From NCBI GenBank assembly GCA_001783695.1, contig MFNE01000019.1:65590-103621 (forward strand): DNA of 38,032 nucleotides. Reading direction: 5' to 3'. Position 1 is the stretch's first letter. Each line of letters starts with the position of its first letter. Positions 1 to 8,710 of the stretch are shown here, one piece after another. The notes under the pieces are model-generated. The model saw only the letters and a program-made list of their open reading frames with translations, ran no database searches and had not been told where the DNA came from. Source of the DNA: Candidatus Lambdaproteobacteria bacterium RIFOXYD2_FULL_50_16 (lineage in GTDB: Bacteria > SAR324 > XYD2-FULL-50-16). The position numbers and the translations under genes are program-made.

Positions 1-538
1 CCGGTATTTCTACCTGCTCTGGGATCTCTTGATCGGTCCATTGGGTTTGGATATCGACCGGGATATCGACCACCACCGGCCCTGGACGCCCGGTGGAGGC
101 GATAAAAAAGGCCTCCTTGAGGATCCCAGGCAATTCATCAATACTTTTAACCAAATAATTGTGTTTGGTCACCGGGCGGGTGACGCCAATCACGTTGGTT
201 TCCTGAAAGGCGTCGGTGCCGATGACGGCGGTGCGTACTTGACCTGTAATAATCACCATGGGGATGGAGTCCATAGCAGCGGTGGCGATGCCCGTGATGG
301 TATTGGTCGCGCCCGGGCCAGAGGTAACAATGACTACCGAACATTTGCCCGAAGCGCGGGCAAAGCCGTCGGCCGCATGGGCAGCGGCCTGCTCATGGCA
401 GACCCTTATCAACTGGATTTCTTTTTGATTGAGAAATTCATCAAATAGCGGAATTACACAACCGCCAGGATAACCAAAAACCTCGGTTATCCCTTCTTTT
501 TTGATCGCCTCTAAAATGAGTTCGGTGCCTTTTTTCAT
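1..538 (-). CDS. ilvB: Acetolactate synthase large subunit, N-terminal part (runs off window)
   Basis: The first 179 codons of a thiamine-diphosphate enzyme are visible; the gene continues past the left edge. It begins MKKGTELILEAI. Seen: the GYPGG turn, the cofactor-activating glutamate in CHEQAAAHAADGFAR, the TSGPGATN block and IGTDAFQE, which is typical of acetohydroxyacid synthase and separates it from glyoxylate carboligase or sulfoacetaldehyde acetyltransferase. The family condenses two pyruvates, or pyruvate and 2-oxobutyrate, in branched-chain amino acid synthesis. The start ATG overlaps the stop of the upstream lipoprotein gene by 4 bp, so it is probably translated from the iclR-lipoprotein transcript. 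The regulatory subunit IlvN is not in the window. Which AHAS isozyme it is cannot be decided from the N-terminus. Confidence 0.9.
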   Translation of the reverse strand, partial: MKKGTELILEAIKKEGITEVFGYPGGCVIPLFDEFLNQKEIQLIRVCHEQAAAHAADGFARASGKCSVVIVTSGPGATNTITGIATAAMDSIPMVIITGQVRTAVIGTDAFQETNVIGVTRPVTKHNYLVKSIDELPGILKEAFFIASTGRPGPVVVDIPVDIQTQWTDQEIPEQVEIP

Positions 539-1077
539 TGCCCTTGGTGGTTTAAATCGGTTTCCACTTGGTCCATCCATTGACCCAAAAAGAGTTGGTC
601 TTTCGGGGCTAACCGGTAGCGCGGCTCGGTGATATAGTCTGCCAGAATCGCTTTGAGTCCGATGTAATATCCCTTATGCCACTGGGGGTCTTTTTTCAGT
701 TCAATATCAAAGCTATAGGCAGAAACCCCTAAGGTCCGGTCGAAACTCGCTCTGGCCGGTATATAGCCCGCTGCGACAAAGATCAAATCCACCCGGTCCA
801 CCTCGTCGTCGAATCGTACCAAATAGCGCCCGCCGCGTTCTGGCCTAGCTAAAGACGCCCGAAGCTGGTGCAGGCGTTTGCCGTCGGATTGTTCCAAAAA
901 GGTAGCCGCGTGGAGCGTGGCCAACACAAAGGGCCGGGGTCCGGTATCGGCGCTGGCGTCGGCTAACGTGATCAGGCCATTCACCTCGCGAGTCACAAAG
1001 CCCACTTGGTAACCGACCTTTTCTGAGCAACCACCAAACCAAAGCAAAAGCGCTAGCCCCAAAAACCAAAACTTCAC
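535..1077 (-). CDS. Small predicted lipoprotein of unknown function
   Basis: A 180-residue protein starting at GTG. It has a hydrophobic N-terminus followed by a lipobox (FGGC, Cys17), so it should be a lipid-anchored envelope protein. The mature part is mixed, with RFDDEVDRVDLIFVAAGYIPAR in the middle and a charged C-terminus; I recognise no domain. Its GTG overlaps the stop of iclR by 4 bp and its own stop overlaps ilvB by 4 bp, so the three genes form a tight operon. A lipoprotein between an IclR regulator and acetolactate synthase is unusual. The GTG start is supported by the overlap and by the signal peptide beginning right at it. Confidence 0.75.
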   Translation of the reverse strand: MKFWFLGLALLLWFGGCSEKVGYQVGFVTREVNGLITLADASADTGPRPFVLATLHAATFLEQSDGKRLHQLRASLARPERGGRYLVRFDDEVDRVDLIFVAAGYIPARASFDRTLGVSAYSFDIELKKDPQWHKGYYIGLKAILADYITEPRYRLAPKDQLFLGQWMDQVETDLNHQGQ

Positions 1078-1859
1078 AAGCCCCCCGAAAAACCAATGGC
1101 GCGGCTGATCTCAAAGCAGCATTCTTTGAGACGTGGTAACAGCTTTTCTTCAATTGCTGGTTTTACGATTCTGGTGGCTGGTCCTGAGATGGAAACAGCC
1201 GCCACTATCCGCTCTTCATAATCCCTAACCGGGGCCGCCACACAAATAACGCCAGGGTCCATCTCTTCATTATCCAAGGCCCAACCTTGCTCCCTTATCT
1301 CAGTCAAATGGTGGCGAAATTCTTGTGGGTCCATAATGGTGTTGGGCAGGTGGCGGACAAAATGATTAAGCCCAATAATCCGTTCTCGTTCGTTTTCCTC
1401 GTAAAAGGCTAACATAACCTTGCCCATGGCCGTACAAAGGGGGCTTAGCCTAGTGCCAATCCGGCTGGCGACCCGAAGGGGTTGGGAGGATTCGGCGTCT
1501 TCAACATAATAAACCCGAGCGTCCTTCATAATCCCTAAATAAACGGTTTCCTCCACCTGGGAAGAAAGCAACCGAATTCGCTCCTGAGCGACTCGAATCA
1601 GCCCGGTGTGGCTTAAAAAGGCCTTACCTAATTCTAAGGCCCGAATACCCAAACGGTAGGACTCGTTATTTGGGTTTTGCTCTACATACCCCTTGGCCTC
1701 TAAGGTGGCGAGCAGCCGAAAAACATTGTTTTTTTGAAGCCCCAAAGCCCGGCTGATCTCGGATATACCCAGTTCAGCCCGTTTGCCCTTGAATTGCTCC
1801 AAGACCTCCAAGGCGTTTTCTACCGCTTGAATCGAGTATTTTTCTTTCGCTTGTTTCAT
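1074..1859 (-). CDS. IclR-family transcriptional regulator
   Basis: A 261-residue protein with the IclR layout: an N-terminal winged helix-turn-helix at about residues 10-70 (ELGISEISRALGLQKNNVFRLL, then a wing ending YVEQNPN.ESYRLG) and a C-terminal effector domain at about 80-250 with LSPLCTAMGKVMLAF and the late LDNEEMDPGVICVAAPVRD segment. IclR proteins usually bind a small carbon metabolite and control adjacent catabolic genes. It is the first gene of a minus-strand operon and is divergent from the DUF362 gene across 165 bp, so it may regulate both directions and itself. The effector cannot be read from the sequence. Length is normal for the family. Confidence 0.93.
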   Translation of the reverse strand: MKQAKEKYSIQAVENALEVLEQFKGKRAELGISEISRALGLQKNNVFRLLATLEAKGYVEQNPNNESYRLGIRALELGKAFLSHTGLIRVAQERIRLLSSQVEETVYLGIMKDARVYYVEDAESSQPLRVASRIGTRLSPLCTAMGKVMLAFYEENERERIIGLNHFVRHLPNTIMDPQEFRHHLTEIREQGWALDNEEMDPGVICVAAPVRDYEERIVAAVSISGPATRIVKPAIEEKLLPRLKECCFEISRAIGFSGGL

Positions 1860-1970
1860 CGAGTTTTAAAGCGACTGCTTAGGTAGTTTAAGGGGTTAGG
1901 TTGGCAGCTAAAAAACGACCTGTCAATTGAGGCCAGCTCTGGGCTGGTAAAGCCAAAGGCAGGAGTTCAA

Positions 1971-1999
1971 TTGCTTAAAACAACCAAATCGCTTACATT
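1971..1999 (+). promoter_or_regulatory. Candidate sigma70-type promoter for the DUF362 operon
   Basis: TTGCTT, a 17-bp spacer and TACATT lie 26 bp before the DUF362 start codon, in the iclR-DUF362 divergent region. A 5-bp inverted repeat CCAGC/GCTGG at about 1933-1947 and two CAATTG copies (near 1925 and 1969) lie just upstream and could be an IclR operator. The -10 matches consensus at four of six positions, so this is only a candidate. Confidence 0.35.
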
Positions 2000-2024
2000 A
2001 TAAGGGAACCTATAACAAAGCGAC

Positions 2025-2939
2025 ATGGCTGTTTATCATTTTAAAACCACCGGTTACCAGCTAGACGAGATTCAAGCGGGACTGGAAAAGGGGCTAAACG
2101 CTTTGGGAGGGGTCACCCAGATTCTGGACGGGCGGCAAAAGTTATTGTTTAAGCCCAACTTCGTCGCCCCCTCAACCCCAGAATTGGCCGTGGCCACTAA
2201 CCCGGTTTTTATTCTGGCGGTGCTCGACTTTTTTAAGGCTTATGGCTGTGACGGTGCGATTGGAGAATCGCCGGGTTTTGGTTCGGTGGCGGGGGCCGTG
2301 GAATCCTTGGGGCTCAAGGAGGAACTGGCCCGCCGCCAAGTGCCTTATTTCGATTTTAAAAAAGTCCGCTCCTTCAATACCCTTAACCCCCGGTTTCCTA
2401 GATTAACCATCGCAAAAGAAATTCAAGACTATGACGGTTTGGTTAACCTGCCCAAACTTAAAACCCATTGCCAAGCGCATTTTTCGGGGGCCGTGAAAAA
2501 TTTATACGGTTGTGTCCCTGGCAAACGCAAGGCGCTGCGCCATATGCAGGCCAGAGGCGACGAGCGGGCTTTTGCCCAGATGATTTACGATAACCATCTG
2601 GAGGCCGGGGCTTTTTTACATATTGGCGACGCCATTGAGTCCCTGCATGTGCGCGGACCTAGTGGGGGGGTGCCCTTTCCGATGGGTTCAGGGTTAATCG
2701 CGCAAAAAGCCCCTGAATTGGATCTAGCCTTTTGCGGTTTAATCAATCTGGATCCTCTAGTAACCGAGCAATTCCAATTCAGTGGCCTGCCTCAAGACCA
2801 ACGGGTTTTAGGCGAGCCTTTAGTTCCCTGCACCCAGTTCCAACACTCACCGAAGATCCCAATCTTTTTTAATCCTTACCGGATCGCAAAGTCAGTGGCG
2901 AGAAATCTGTTTTTGCAGGCTAAGCAAGGGTTTTCATGA
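2025..2939 (+). CDS. DUF362 domain protein without a ferredoxin tail
   Basis: A 304-residue protein of the DUF362 family. Seen: LLFKPNFVAP near residue 45, the GESPGFGS segment near 82, and the hallmark NLPKLKTHCQAHFSGAVKN followed by LYGCVPGKRKALRHM at about 140-170. Many family members carry a C-terminal 2x[4Fe-4S] ferredoxin domain; this one ends without any CxxCxxC cluster, so it is the short form. The biochemical role of DUF362 proteins is largely unknown. It starts a plus-strand operon, and its stop overlaps the start of the esterase gene by 4 bp (ATGA). No strong Shine-Dalgarno lies directly before the ATG. Confidence 0.85.
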   Translation: MAVYHFKTTGYQLDEIQAGLEKGLNALGGVTQILDGRQKLLFKPNFVAPSTPELAVATNPVFILAVLDFFKAYGCDGAIGESPGFGSVAGAVESLGLKEELARRQVPYFDFKKVRSFNTLNPRFPRLTIAKEIQDYDGLVNLPKLKTHCQAHFSGAVKNLYGCVPGKRKALRHMQARGDERAFAQMIYDNHLEAGAFLHIGDAIESLHVRGPSGGVPFPMGSGLIAQKAPELDLAFCGLINLDPLVTEQFQFSGLPQDQRVLGEPLVPCTQFQHSPKIPIFFNPYRIAKSVARNLFLQAKQGFS

Positions 2940-3550
2940 AAAAGTGGCTCCTAGTCTTTTGGTTTTGCTTCCCCTTTGGTTTGCAAGCCCAAACAACTCT
3001 ATTGTTTTTGGGGGATTCGTTATCCGCCGGCTTTGGGGTGGATCCAGAGGAAGGTTACGTAGCCTTGGTAGATAAAAATTTGCAGGATAAGGGTCTAAAA
3101 ATAAAAGTGATCAACGGCAGCATTTCGGGCTCTACCACCGCTTCTGCCGCTGGGCGGATTCGCTGGTATTTAAAATCAAAACCAGACTACCTCTTTTTGG
3201 CTTTAGGTGCCAACGACGGGCTTAGGGGGCGCCCGGTGGGCGAGATTAAACAGGATTTAGCTTTAGCTATAGAACTGGCCCAAAAGGCTGGGGTTAAAGT
3301 GCTTTTGGCAGGGATGCAAATGCCGAAAAACTTAGGGGCGCAATACACCGAAGACTTTGCCAAACTATACCCCGATCTAGCCCAAAAGGCGAAGTTGCCG
3401 CTTTTGCCCTTTTTACTAAAAGGGGTGGGCGGGCACCCGGATCTTAACCAGCCGGACGGCATCCACCCCAACCCCAAAGGGCATGTTTTAATCGCCCAGT
3501 TGGTAACCGATTTTTTAATACTTCATCTCCAAAAGCCCTATGGCCCTTAA
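2936..3550 (+). CDS. tesA: TesA-like periplasmic SGNH esterase/lysophospholipase
   Basis: A 204-residue SGNH-hydrolase with a signal peptide (MKKWLLVFWFCFPFGLQAQ). The catalytic blocks are visible: LFLGDSLSAGFG with the nucleophile serine, a glycine in the NGSISGSTT region, LGANDGLRG with the oxyanion asparagine, and DGIHPNPKGH with the Asp-His pair. TesA/arylesterases hydrolyse acyl-thioesters and lysophospholipids in the periplasm. It sits between DUF362 and a ybbA-like ATPase, and tesA-ybbA-ybbP is also the E. coli arrangement, which supports the name. It overlaps both neighbours (4 bp and 11 bp), so translation is probably coupled. Confidence 0.9.
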   Translation: MKKWLLVFWFCFPFGLQAQTTLLFLGDSLSAGFGVDPEEGYVALVDKNLQDKGLKIKVINGSISGSTTASAAGRIRWYLKSKPDYLFLALGANDGLRGRPVGEIKQDLALAIELAQKAGVKVLLAGMQMPKNLGAQYTEDFAKLYPDLAQKAKLPLLPFLLKGVGGHPDLNQPDGIHPNPKGHVLIAQLVTDFLILHLQKPYGP

Positions 3551-4211
3551 ACTAGTTCACCTCCACAAAAGCTACCCCGCTCAAGGGGGAGCCAAACCGG
3601 TTAAGGTTTTAGAAAACCTAGAATTGGAGCTTGAGCCCCAGCAAAGTCTGGCCATTATCGGCCAGTCCGGTTCGGGCAAGTCCACCCTCTTAAGCTTAAT
3701 CGCCGGACTCGACCGACCTGACCAGGGCCAAGTTATTTTAGGGGGCCAAGACCTAACCCAACTCAACCAGCGGGCCTTAAGCTTGTACCGAGCAAAAAAT
3801 TTGGGGATTGTTTTCCAGCAGTTTCATTTAATGCCCCACTTGACCGCGTTAGAAAATGTCGCTTTACCTTTAGAACTCCTACGCCGCTCAAACCCTAAAA
3901 GGGAGGCCCAAAAGATGTTGGACGCCGTGGGCCTAGGGGAGCGATTGGGCCATTTTCCGGGCCATCTGTCAGGCGGAGAATGCCAACGGGTGGCCATTGC
4001 CCGCGCTTTAGTGGTCAAACCAAGCTTACTTTTAGCCGACGAACCGACCGGCAACCTGGACGAAAAAACCGGCCAGTCCCTCTCTCATCTACTTTTCGAG
4101 CTGGCTGAGTCCCAAAAGATGACCTTGCTATTAGTTACCCATAACAAGGAGTTAGCCAAGGCTTGTAAAACCTGTTTGAGCCTTAGCGAGGGGGCGTTGC
4201 ATGTGGTTTAG
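3540..4211 (+). CDS. ybbA: ABC transporter ATPase, YbbA/LolD type
   Basis: A 223-residue ABC ATPase of the LolD/MacB class. Walker A is GQSGSGKS at residues 41-48; the Q-loop region is [22 protein letters not shown]; the signature reads [15 protein letters not shown] (Cys where Gln is usual); Walker B is [13 protein letters not shown]; the H-loop is [13 protein letters not shown]. It has no membrane part and should pair with the permease that overlaps it by 11 bp. E. coli YbbAP is linked to tesA in the same way; its substrate is not firmly established. Confidence 0.93.
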   Translation: MALKLVHLHKSYPAQGGAKPVKVLENLELELEPQQSLAIIGQSGSGKSTLLSLIAGLDRPDQGQVILGGQDLTQLNQRALSLYRAKNLGIVFQQFHLMPHLTALENVALPLELLRRSNPKREAQKMLDAVGLGERLGHFPGHLSGGECQRVAIARALVVKPSLLLADEPTGNLDEKTGQSLSHLLFELAESQKMTLLLVTHNKELAKACKTCLSLSEGALHVV

Positions 4212-6759
4212 ACTGGCGTTTAAAGAGTTAATCAACCACCGAGGATTTTCGCTTTTCTTTTTGGCCAACCTAACGATTGGTTTGGTTGGGTTTATTGCGC
4301 TAGATAGTTTTAAACTCTCCTTAAAAAACCATATTGAAAACAAGTCCAAGGCCATTTTGGCCGCAGACCTATCGGTTTATGCCGCGCGCCCCTTTACCCT
4401 TGAGGAAGAAACCTTGATCGACGGACAGATGCCCAAGGGGACGGTTTTGACCAAAGAGATCAACTTTATGTCGATGATCCGCGGACCCAAAGGGGCCAAG
4501 CTGGTCGAGATTGTGGCGGTGGACCAGGGATATCCGCTTTATGGCGAGATGACCTTGGACGGGATGCGTAAGGTGGGTCCCAAGGAGGTAGCCCAAGAAC
4601 TCTTAAATGGCCAAACCGCCTGGATTCAGCCCGAATTGGTCCCCTTATTAGGCCTAGAAAAAGGGGGGCAAGTGGCCATTGGCCAGAGTGAGTTTGCGGT
4701 GGGCGACTTGCTGCTTGAGGCACCAGGGCAAAATTTCTGGAACGCCGGGATCGCCTATAAGGTCTTTATTGGCTACAACCAAGCGATTAAAACCGGCCTG
4801 ATCGGGGAAGGAAGTCGGCGGTATCATCATCGACTTTATAAGCTCCCTCCAGATCAAGAGGCCAAAGAGGTGGCTGAGCGCCTGCAAAAAGTGTTGGTCG
4901 AAAAATACGGCCCGAGTCCTTATCTTTATCTAAGAACCCACGCCCAAGCCAACCAGCAGATGTCTAGGGTTTTAGGCTACTTGAACGATTACTTGGGATT
5001 AGTGGCCCTGGTGGCCCTGTTTTTAGCAGGCATGGGCACTGCCTTTTTATTTCGCAACTTTTTGTCGCAGCGGATCAAAGAACTGGCCATACTCCGCGCC
5101 TTAGGGGCCAGCCCCCTAGACACCCTCCGTCTTTCCCTCTGGCAGATCGCGATTTTAGGGGCGGTCGCCGCCGTCCTGGCCAGCTCCCTGGCCCAGTTGG
5201 GCTTGCCCCTTTTGGCCAAAATGATGGTCCTCTTTTTACCCCTGGGCTTTCAGACCCAACTGAGTTACCAGTCCATGATTTTGGCGCTAGCCGTAGGGAT
5301 TGGGGGATCGACCTTGTTTTGCCTACCCATGCTTTGGGGGCTCAAGGGGCTTAACCCAAAAATATTGCTCCAAGAAACCTATAGCGTCCGCGAACAATCG
5401 GGCTTAGAGGCTTGGATATGGCACCTGCCGGTTTTACTTTTGTATTGGGGGCTTTCGGTCTGGCAGGCTAATAGTATAGAGGTGGGAAGCTTGTTTATGG
5501 CGAGCCTAGTAAGCTCGGCGGTGATCCTGGCAGTATTAGGGCTTTTGCCGCTCAAACTGGGCCGAGCGGGCTTAGAATCCTTTGGCCTCCGGCTCCGGCT
5601 GGCCCTTAGAAACCTAGGGCGAGGCGGGGCCTCGTTGGTGACTAGTGTGATGGCTATTGGGATTGGGGCCCTATTAATTAATCTAATCCCCCAAATTCAC
5701 AAAGGCCTTTCTACCGAAATATCGGCCCCTGAATCAGGGAAACTGCCCAGTTTTTTTCTATTTGATATTCAACCTGAACAAAGAACCCCACTCAAGGTCT
5801 TTATTGAGGCCGAAGGGTATCAGATGGGACAGCTTTCGGCGATGGTTTTGGCCCGTTTGCTCGAAGTGGGAGACCACAGCCTGACCCCGCAAAAAGAGGA
5901 AGCCCAGACCCGAGAGCAAGAAAATGCCCAATGGGCCAAACGGCGTGACCAAAACTTAAGCTACCGATTTGAATTGTATGCTTCTGAAGCGCTGACGGCA
6001 GGAGTTTGGTTTAAAGGTGCCTTTGACCCTAATTCAGGCAAATTGCCTGAAATATCCCTAGAGGAACGGTTTGCCACTCGGATTGGGGTGGTGCTGGGGG
6101 ATAAATTGTCCTTTGATGTCCAGGGAGTGCCCCTAGCCGGGGAGGTAACCAGTCTGCGTCGGGTCAAGTGGAATAGTTTTGAGCCGAATTTTTTTATTCT
6201 CTTCCAGCCGGGCGTCCTCGAAGACGCCCCGGCTACCTTTTTGGCGACGATTCCCAGGGTGCCCGAAGACCAAAAGGTAGGCTTGCAAAACCGACTGGCC
6301 GATCACTTTTCTAATGTTAGTCTGATCAACGTATCTGGGCTGATCAAAAAGGTGTTAGAAGTGGCCGAGCAGGTTCGCTGGGCAATCCAGGCGATGGCCC
6401 TTTTGGCGGTGATCGCGGGATTGGTGGTGGTTTATTCTATCGCTAGTTTTAACGCCCAGTCTCGCGAAAAGGAGATTAATCTGCTTAAAATCTTAGGGGC
6501 CAGTTTTGCGGACTTGCGGATTAGTTTGTTAATTGAATTTGGCTTGATTGGCTTTTTTAGCTCCCTAGCCGGGGTGATTTTGTCCTTGGGTATCGCCTGG
6601 GGATTGGCGCAGTTAATTTTCGAGCGGATATTTGAACTAGACTGGAATGTTAGCCTGCTGACCATAGGCTTAATAACCCTGCTCTCGATGTTCACCGCGC
6701 TTTTAGCCACCAGCCGCGCCTTGGCGAAAAATCCGGCACAACTTTTACAGGCGATTTGA
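4201..6759 (+). CDS. ybbP: FtsX/MacB-type ABC permease, YbbP-like
   Basis: An 852-residue permease with the duplicated YbbP layout: an N-terminal helix (about 15-35), a periplasmic MacB-like domain, a first FtsX unit (about 260-390, KELAILRALGASPLDTLRLSLWQ), a second periplasmic segment and a C-terminal FtsX unit (about 720-850, KEINLLKILGASFADLRISLL). About eight to ten membrane segments can be counted. This is the long YbbP/LolE-related class, not the single-unit type near 26246-28692. It likely acts as a mechanotransmitting ABC system at the inner membrane, perhaps extracting lipid or working with periplasmic TesA; the substrate is inferred. The stop overlaps the next gene's ATG (TGATG). 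Confidence 0.88.
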   Translation: MWFRLAFKELINHRGFSLFFLANLTIGLVGFIALDSFKLSLKNHIENKSKAILAADLSVYAARPFTLEEETLIDGQMPKGTVLTKEINFMSMIRGPKGAKLVEIVAVDQGYPLYGEMTLDGMRKVGPKEVAQELLNGQTAWIQPELVPLLGLEKGGQVAIGQSEFAVGDLLLEAPGQNFWNAGIAYKVFIGYNQAIKTGLIGEGSRRYHHRLYKLPPDQEAKEVAERLQKVLVEKYGPSPYLYLRTHAQANQQMSRVLGYLNDYLGLVALVALFLAGMGTAFLFRNFLSQRIKELAILRALGASPLDTLRLSLWQIAILGAVAAVLASSLAQLGLPLLAKMMVLFLPLGFQTQLSYQSMILALAVGIGGSTLFCLPMLWGLKGLNPKILLQETYSVREQSGLEAWIWHLPVLLLYWGLSVWQANSIEVGSLFMASLVSSAVILAVLGLLPLKLGRAGLESFGLRLRLALRNLGRGGASLVTSVMAIGIGALLINLIPQIHKGLSTEISAPESGKLPSFFLFDIQPEQRTPLKVFIEAEGYQMGQLSAMVLARLLEVGDHSLTPQKEEAQTREQENAQWAKRRDQNLSYRFELYASEALTAGVWFKGAFDPNSGKLPEISLEERFATRIGVVLGDKLSFDVQGVPLAGEVTSLRRVKWNSFEPNFFILFQPGVLEDAPATFLATIPRVPEDQKVGLQNRLADHFSNVSLINVSGLIKKVLEVAEQVRWAIQAMALLAVIAGLVVVYSIASFNAQSREKEINLLKILGASFADLRISLLIEFGLIGFFSSLAGVILSLGIAWGLAQLIFERIFELDWNVSLLTIGLITLLSMFTALLATSRALAKNPAQLLQAI

Positions 6760-7607
6760 TGCGGTCTCGGCTCTTGGTTTGGTGTGTGGCGCTGGCCTTG
6801 GTATTACCGGGCTGTAGCTGGGTCAAGCTGGGCTATGGCTGGGCGGACTGGTATATTTTGTACCACATCGGGGCCAGTTTTGATCTGGACTTTAGCCAAA
6901 AAAAGGAGGCGCAATTACAGGTTGCACAATTGATCCAATGGCATAAACGGGACGAACTGCCCAAATACGCCCAGTATATCGAAGCAATTGCCATCCGGTT
7001 TGATCGGGGGGTTAAACCAGACGATCTCGACTGGGTATTTGACCAATATTTTAACCTGCAAAACTCCTTTATGGAACGCCTGCTGCCGGTCGCCGCTCCG
7101 TGGATGACCGGGCTTAGACCAGAAAATTTTCGGGCCTTGGAGCGACAATTTGAAGAAGAAAACCAAGAAATTTTAAAAAACCTAAACTTGCCAATTGAGG
7201 CGCGAAAACAAGAGCGCGAAGACTGGGTGATTAAAACCTTTGAAGATTGGCTGGACGACCTCGAACCGGGCCAAGAGGCGAAAATTAAGGCTTTTTTAAA
7301 GGACCTGCCGATAACCGAAGAAGACCGGCTGGCCGACCGGAAGCAGCGCCAAGCGCAGTTTTTAAAGTTAGCCTTGAGTACTAAGGCTACAAAGGATCAA
7401 TTTTTTGCCCAATTGCGAGGTGACTTTATTGACTACCCAAAAACCAGGGCTCCCTTGTACAACCAAAAAAATGAACAAATTCGCCAAGCTTGGAAAGGGT
7501 TTTTGGCCCAATTCTATTTAGAGCTAACCCCAAAGCAAAAGTCGTATTTCCTAAATAAAGCCCACCATCTGGCCCAAGACCTCCACAGCTTGTCCCAGCC
7601 GATTTAA
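6759..7607 (+). CDS. DUF6279-type lipoprotein
   Basis: A 282-residue protein with a signal peptide and lipobox (VLPGC, Cys about 19). The text after the cysteine, SWVKLGYGWADWYILYHIGASFDLDFSQK, matches the start of DUF6279 lipoproteins; the rest is helical and charged, with LTPKQKSYFLNKAHHLAQDL near the end. Function is unknown for the family. A TTG lies one codon earlier, but the ATG at 6759 forms a TGATG stop-start overlap with ybbP and is preferred. Its place in the tesA-ybbA-ybbP operon suggests a role in the envelope beside that transporter. Confidence 0.75.
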   Translation: MRSRLLVWCVALALVLPGCSWVKLGYGWADWYILYHIGASFDLDFSQKKEAQLQVAQLIQWHKRDELPKYAQYIEAIAIRFDRGVKPDDLDWVFDQYFNLQNSFMERLLPVAAPWMTGLRPENFRALERQFEEENQEILKNLNLPIEARKQEREDWVIKTFEDWLDDLEPGQEAKIKAFLKDLPITEEDRLADRKQRQAQFLKLALSTKATKDQFFAQLRGDFIDYPKTRAPLYNQKNEQIRQAWKGFLAQFYLELTPKQKSYFLNKAHHLAQDLHSLSQPI

Positions 7608-7796
7608 GTTAAAGGAGTTGGATTTACCTTATCTAAAAACTCAATCTAGCTTATCAAAGAGAACAAGCTTCAACCTTAGAAACATCTCAAGATGGTTTTT
7701 TAAAATATTTGCTTTAATCCCCGCCCTCTTCGACTTGCCAGGGTATTTTTTTCTGGGCAAGATAAACCAAACGAACCACCTAACTTTTTTTAAATA

Positions 7797-8690
7797 ATGA
7801 AAGTACAGCCCTTTGACCTTTCGAATAGTCGCATCTTGGTTGTCGATGATAATCAAGACAACCTATTGGTGTTGCAGACTGTTTTTAAAAGGTTAGGCTG
7901 GAAGATCGATCAGGTGGGAGATGGGGAGCAGGCACTCCAATACCTTAACCACATGGTCCCCGATCTAGTCCTCCTCGACGTGATGATGCCCGGCATTGAC
8001 GGTTACGAAGTCTGTCGGCGGATCAAAAAACAACCCGAATTTTCTGAATTGCCCGTGATCTTCTTAACCGCCATGGGGGAGATGGGCCATTTGGTTAAAG
8101 GTTTCGAGGCCGGGGCGGTGGACTATATTCCAAAACCCTTTAGTTTAAAAGAGTTAGAGCTTCGGGTTTTGACCCATTTAAAGCTCCGCCGGGCGATGTT
8201 AGAGATGCAGCGCATGGCGGTTACCGATGGTTTGACCGGGCTTTTTAACCACCGATTTATCGTAGATTCCTTAAATTCTAGGATCGAAGAAGCCCAGCGG
8301 TACGCCCAGCCTCTCAGTTTGATTATGTTAGATATCGACTACTTTAAGTCGATCAACGATTCATTTGGGCATCAAACCGGCGATTTGGTGTTAGAAGGGG
8401 TGGCCAGTAAGATCAAAGAATGTTTGCGCAAGGTGGACCTCTGTGGACGATATGGGGGCGAGGAATTTTTGGTAATCCTGCCCAACACCGCACTTGAGGG
8501 CGGCCTACAGGTCGCCGAAAAAATCCGCGAGACGGTCCAGACCGCCAATTGGGGGGTCCAAGGATTGCAGGCCGCAATTAGTGGTGGTGTGGCGCAAATG
8601 GGAAAAGAAACTAGCAGTGAACTATTGAGCAGAGCCGACCAGCAGTTATACCACGCCAAAGACCAAGGCCGAAATCGGATCTGTTTTTAA
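7797..8690 (+). CDS. Response regulator with GGDEF output (diguanylate cyclase)
   Basis: A 297-residue REC-GGDEF protein. The receiver (about 11-127) has the acidic pair D17/D18, phosphoacceptor D61 in LLDVMMPGIDG, T91 and K113 (IPKPF). After a helical linker the GGDEF domain (about 138-297) has DxxTGLFNHR and DIDYFKSIND; the active site reads GGEEF at 220-224, and an intact inhibitory site R211-K-V-D214 lies five residues before it. It should make cyclic di-GMP when phosphorylated and be product-inhibited. No histidine kinase is nearby, so its partner is elsewhere. It is transcribed alone; about 190 bp precede it, with an imperfect hairpin (CTTGCC/GGCAAG) near 7733-7760. It is convergent with endA. 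Confidence 0.94.
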   Translation: MKVQPFDLSNSRILVVDDNQDNLLVLQTVFKRLGWKIDQVGDGEQALQYLNHMVPDLVLLDVMMPGIDGYEVCRRIKKQPEFSELPVIFLTAMGEMGHLVKGFEAGAVDYIPKPFSLKELELRVLTHLKLRRAMLEMQRMAVTDGLTGLFNHRFIVDSLNSRIEEAQRYAQPLSLIMLDIDYFKSINDSFGHQTGDLVLEGVASKIKECLRKVDLCGRYGGEEFLVILPNTALEGGLQVAEKIRETVQTANWGVQGLQAAISGGVAQMGKETSSELLSRADQQLYHAKDQGRNRICF

Positions 8691-8696
8691 TCAGCC

Positions 8697-8710
8697 CTCA
8701 AAGCTTTGAG
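8697..8710. repeat. Perfect 14-bp palindrome between convergent genes
   Basis: CTCAAAGCTTTGAG spans the last codon and stop of endA and follows the GGDEF stop by six bases. A second short stem (GAGCA/TGCTC) follows at 8708-8721. It may act as a bidirectional transcription end, but neither side has a proper T-run. Confidence 0.4.

Noticed and set aside
29..448. A 139-codon plus-strand frame at the left edge
   Set aside because: It is the antisense shadow of the acetolactate synthase gene, which reads clearly on the minus strand.
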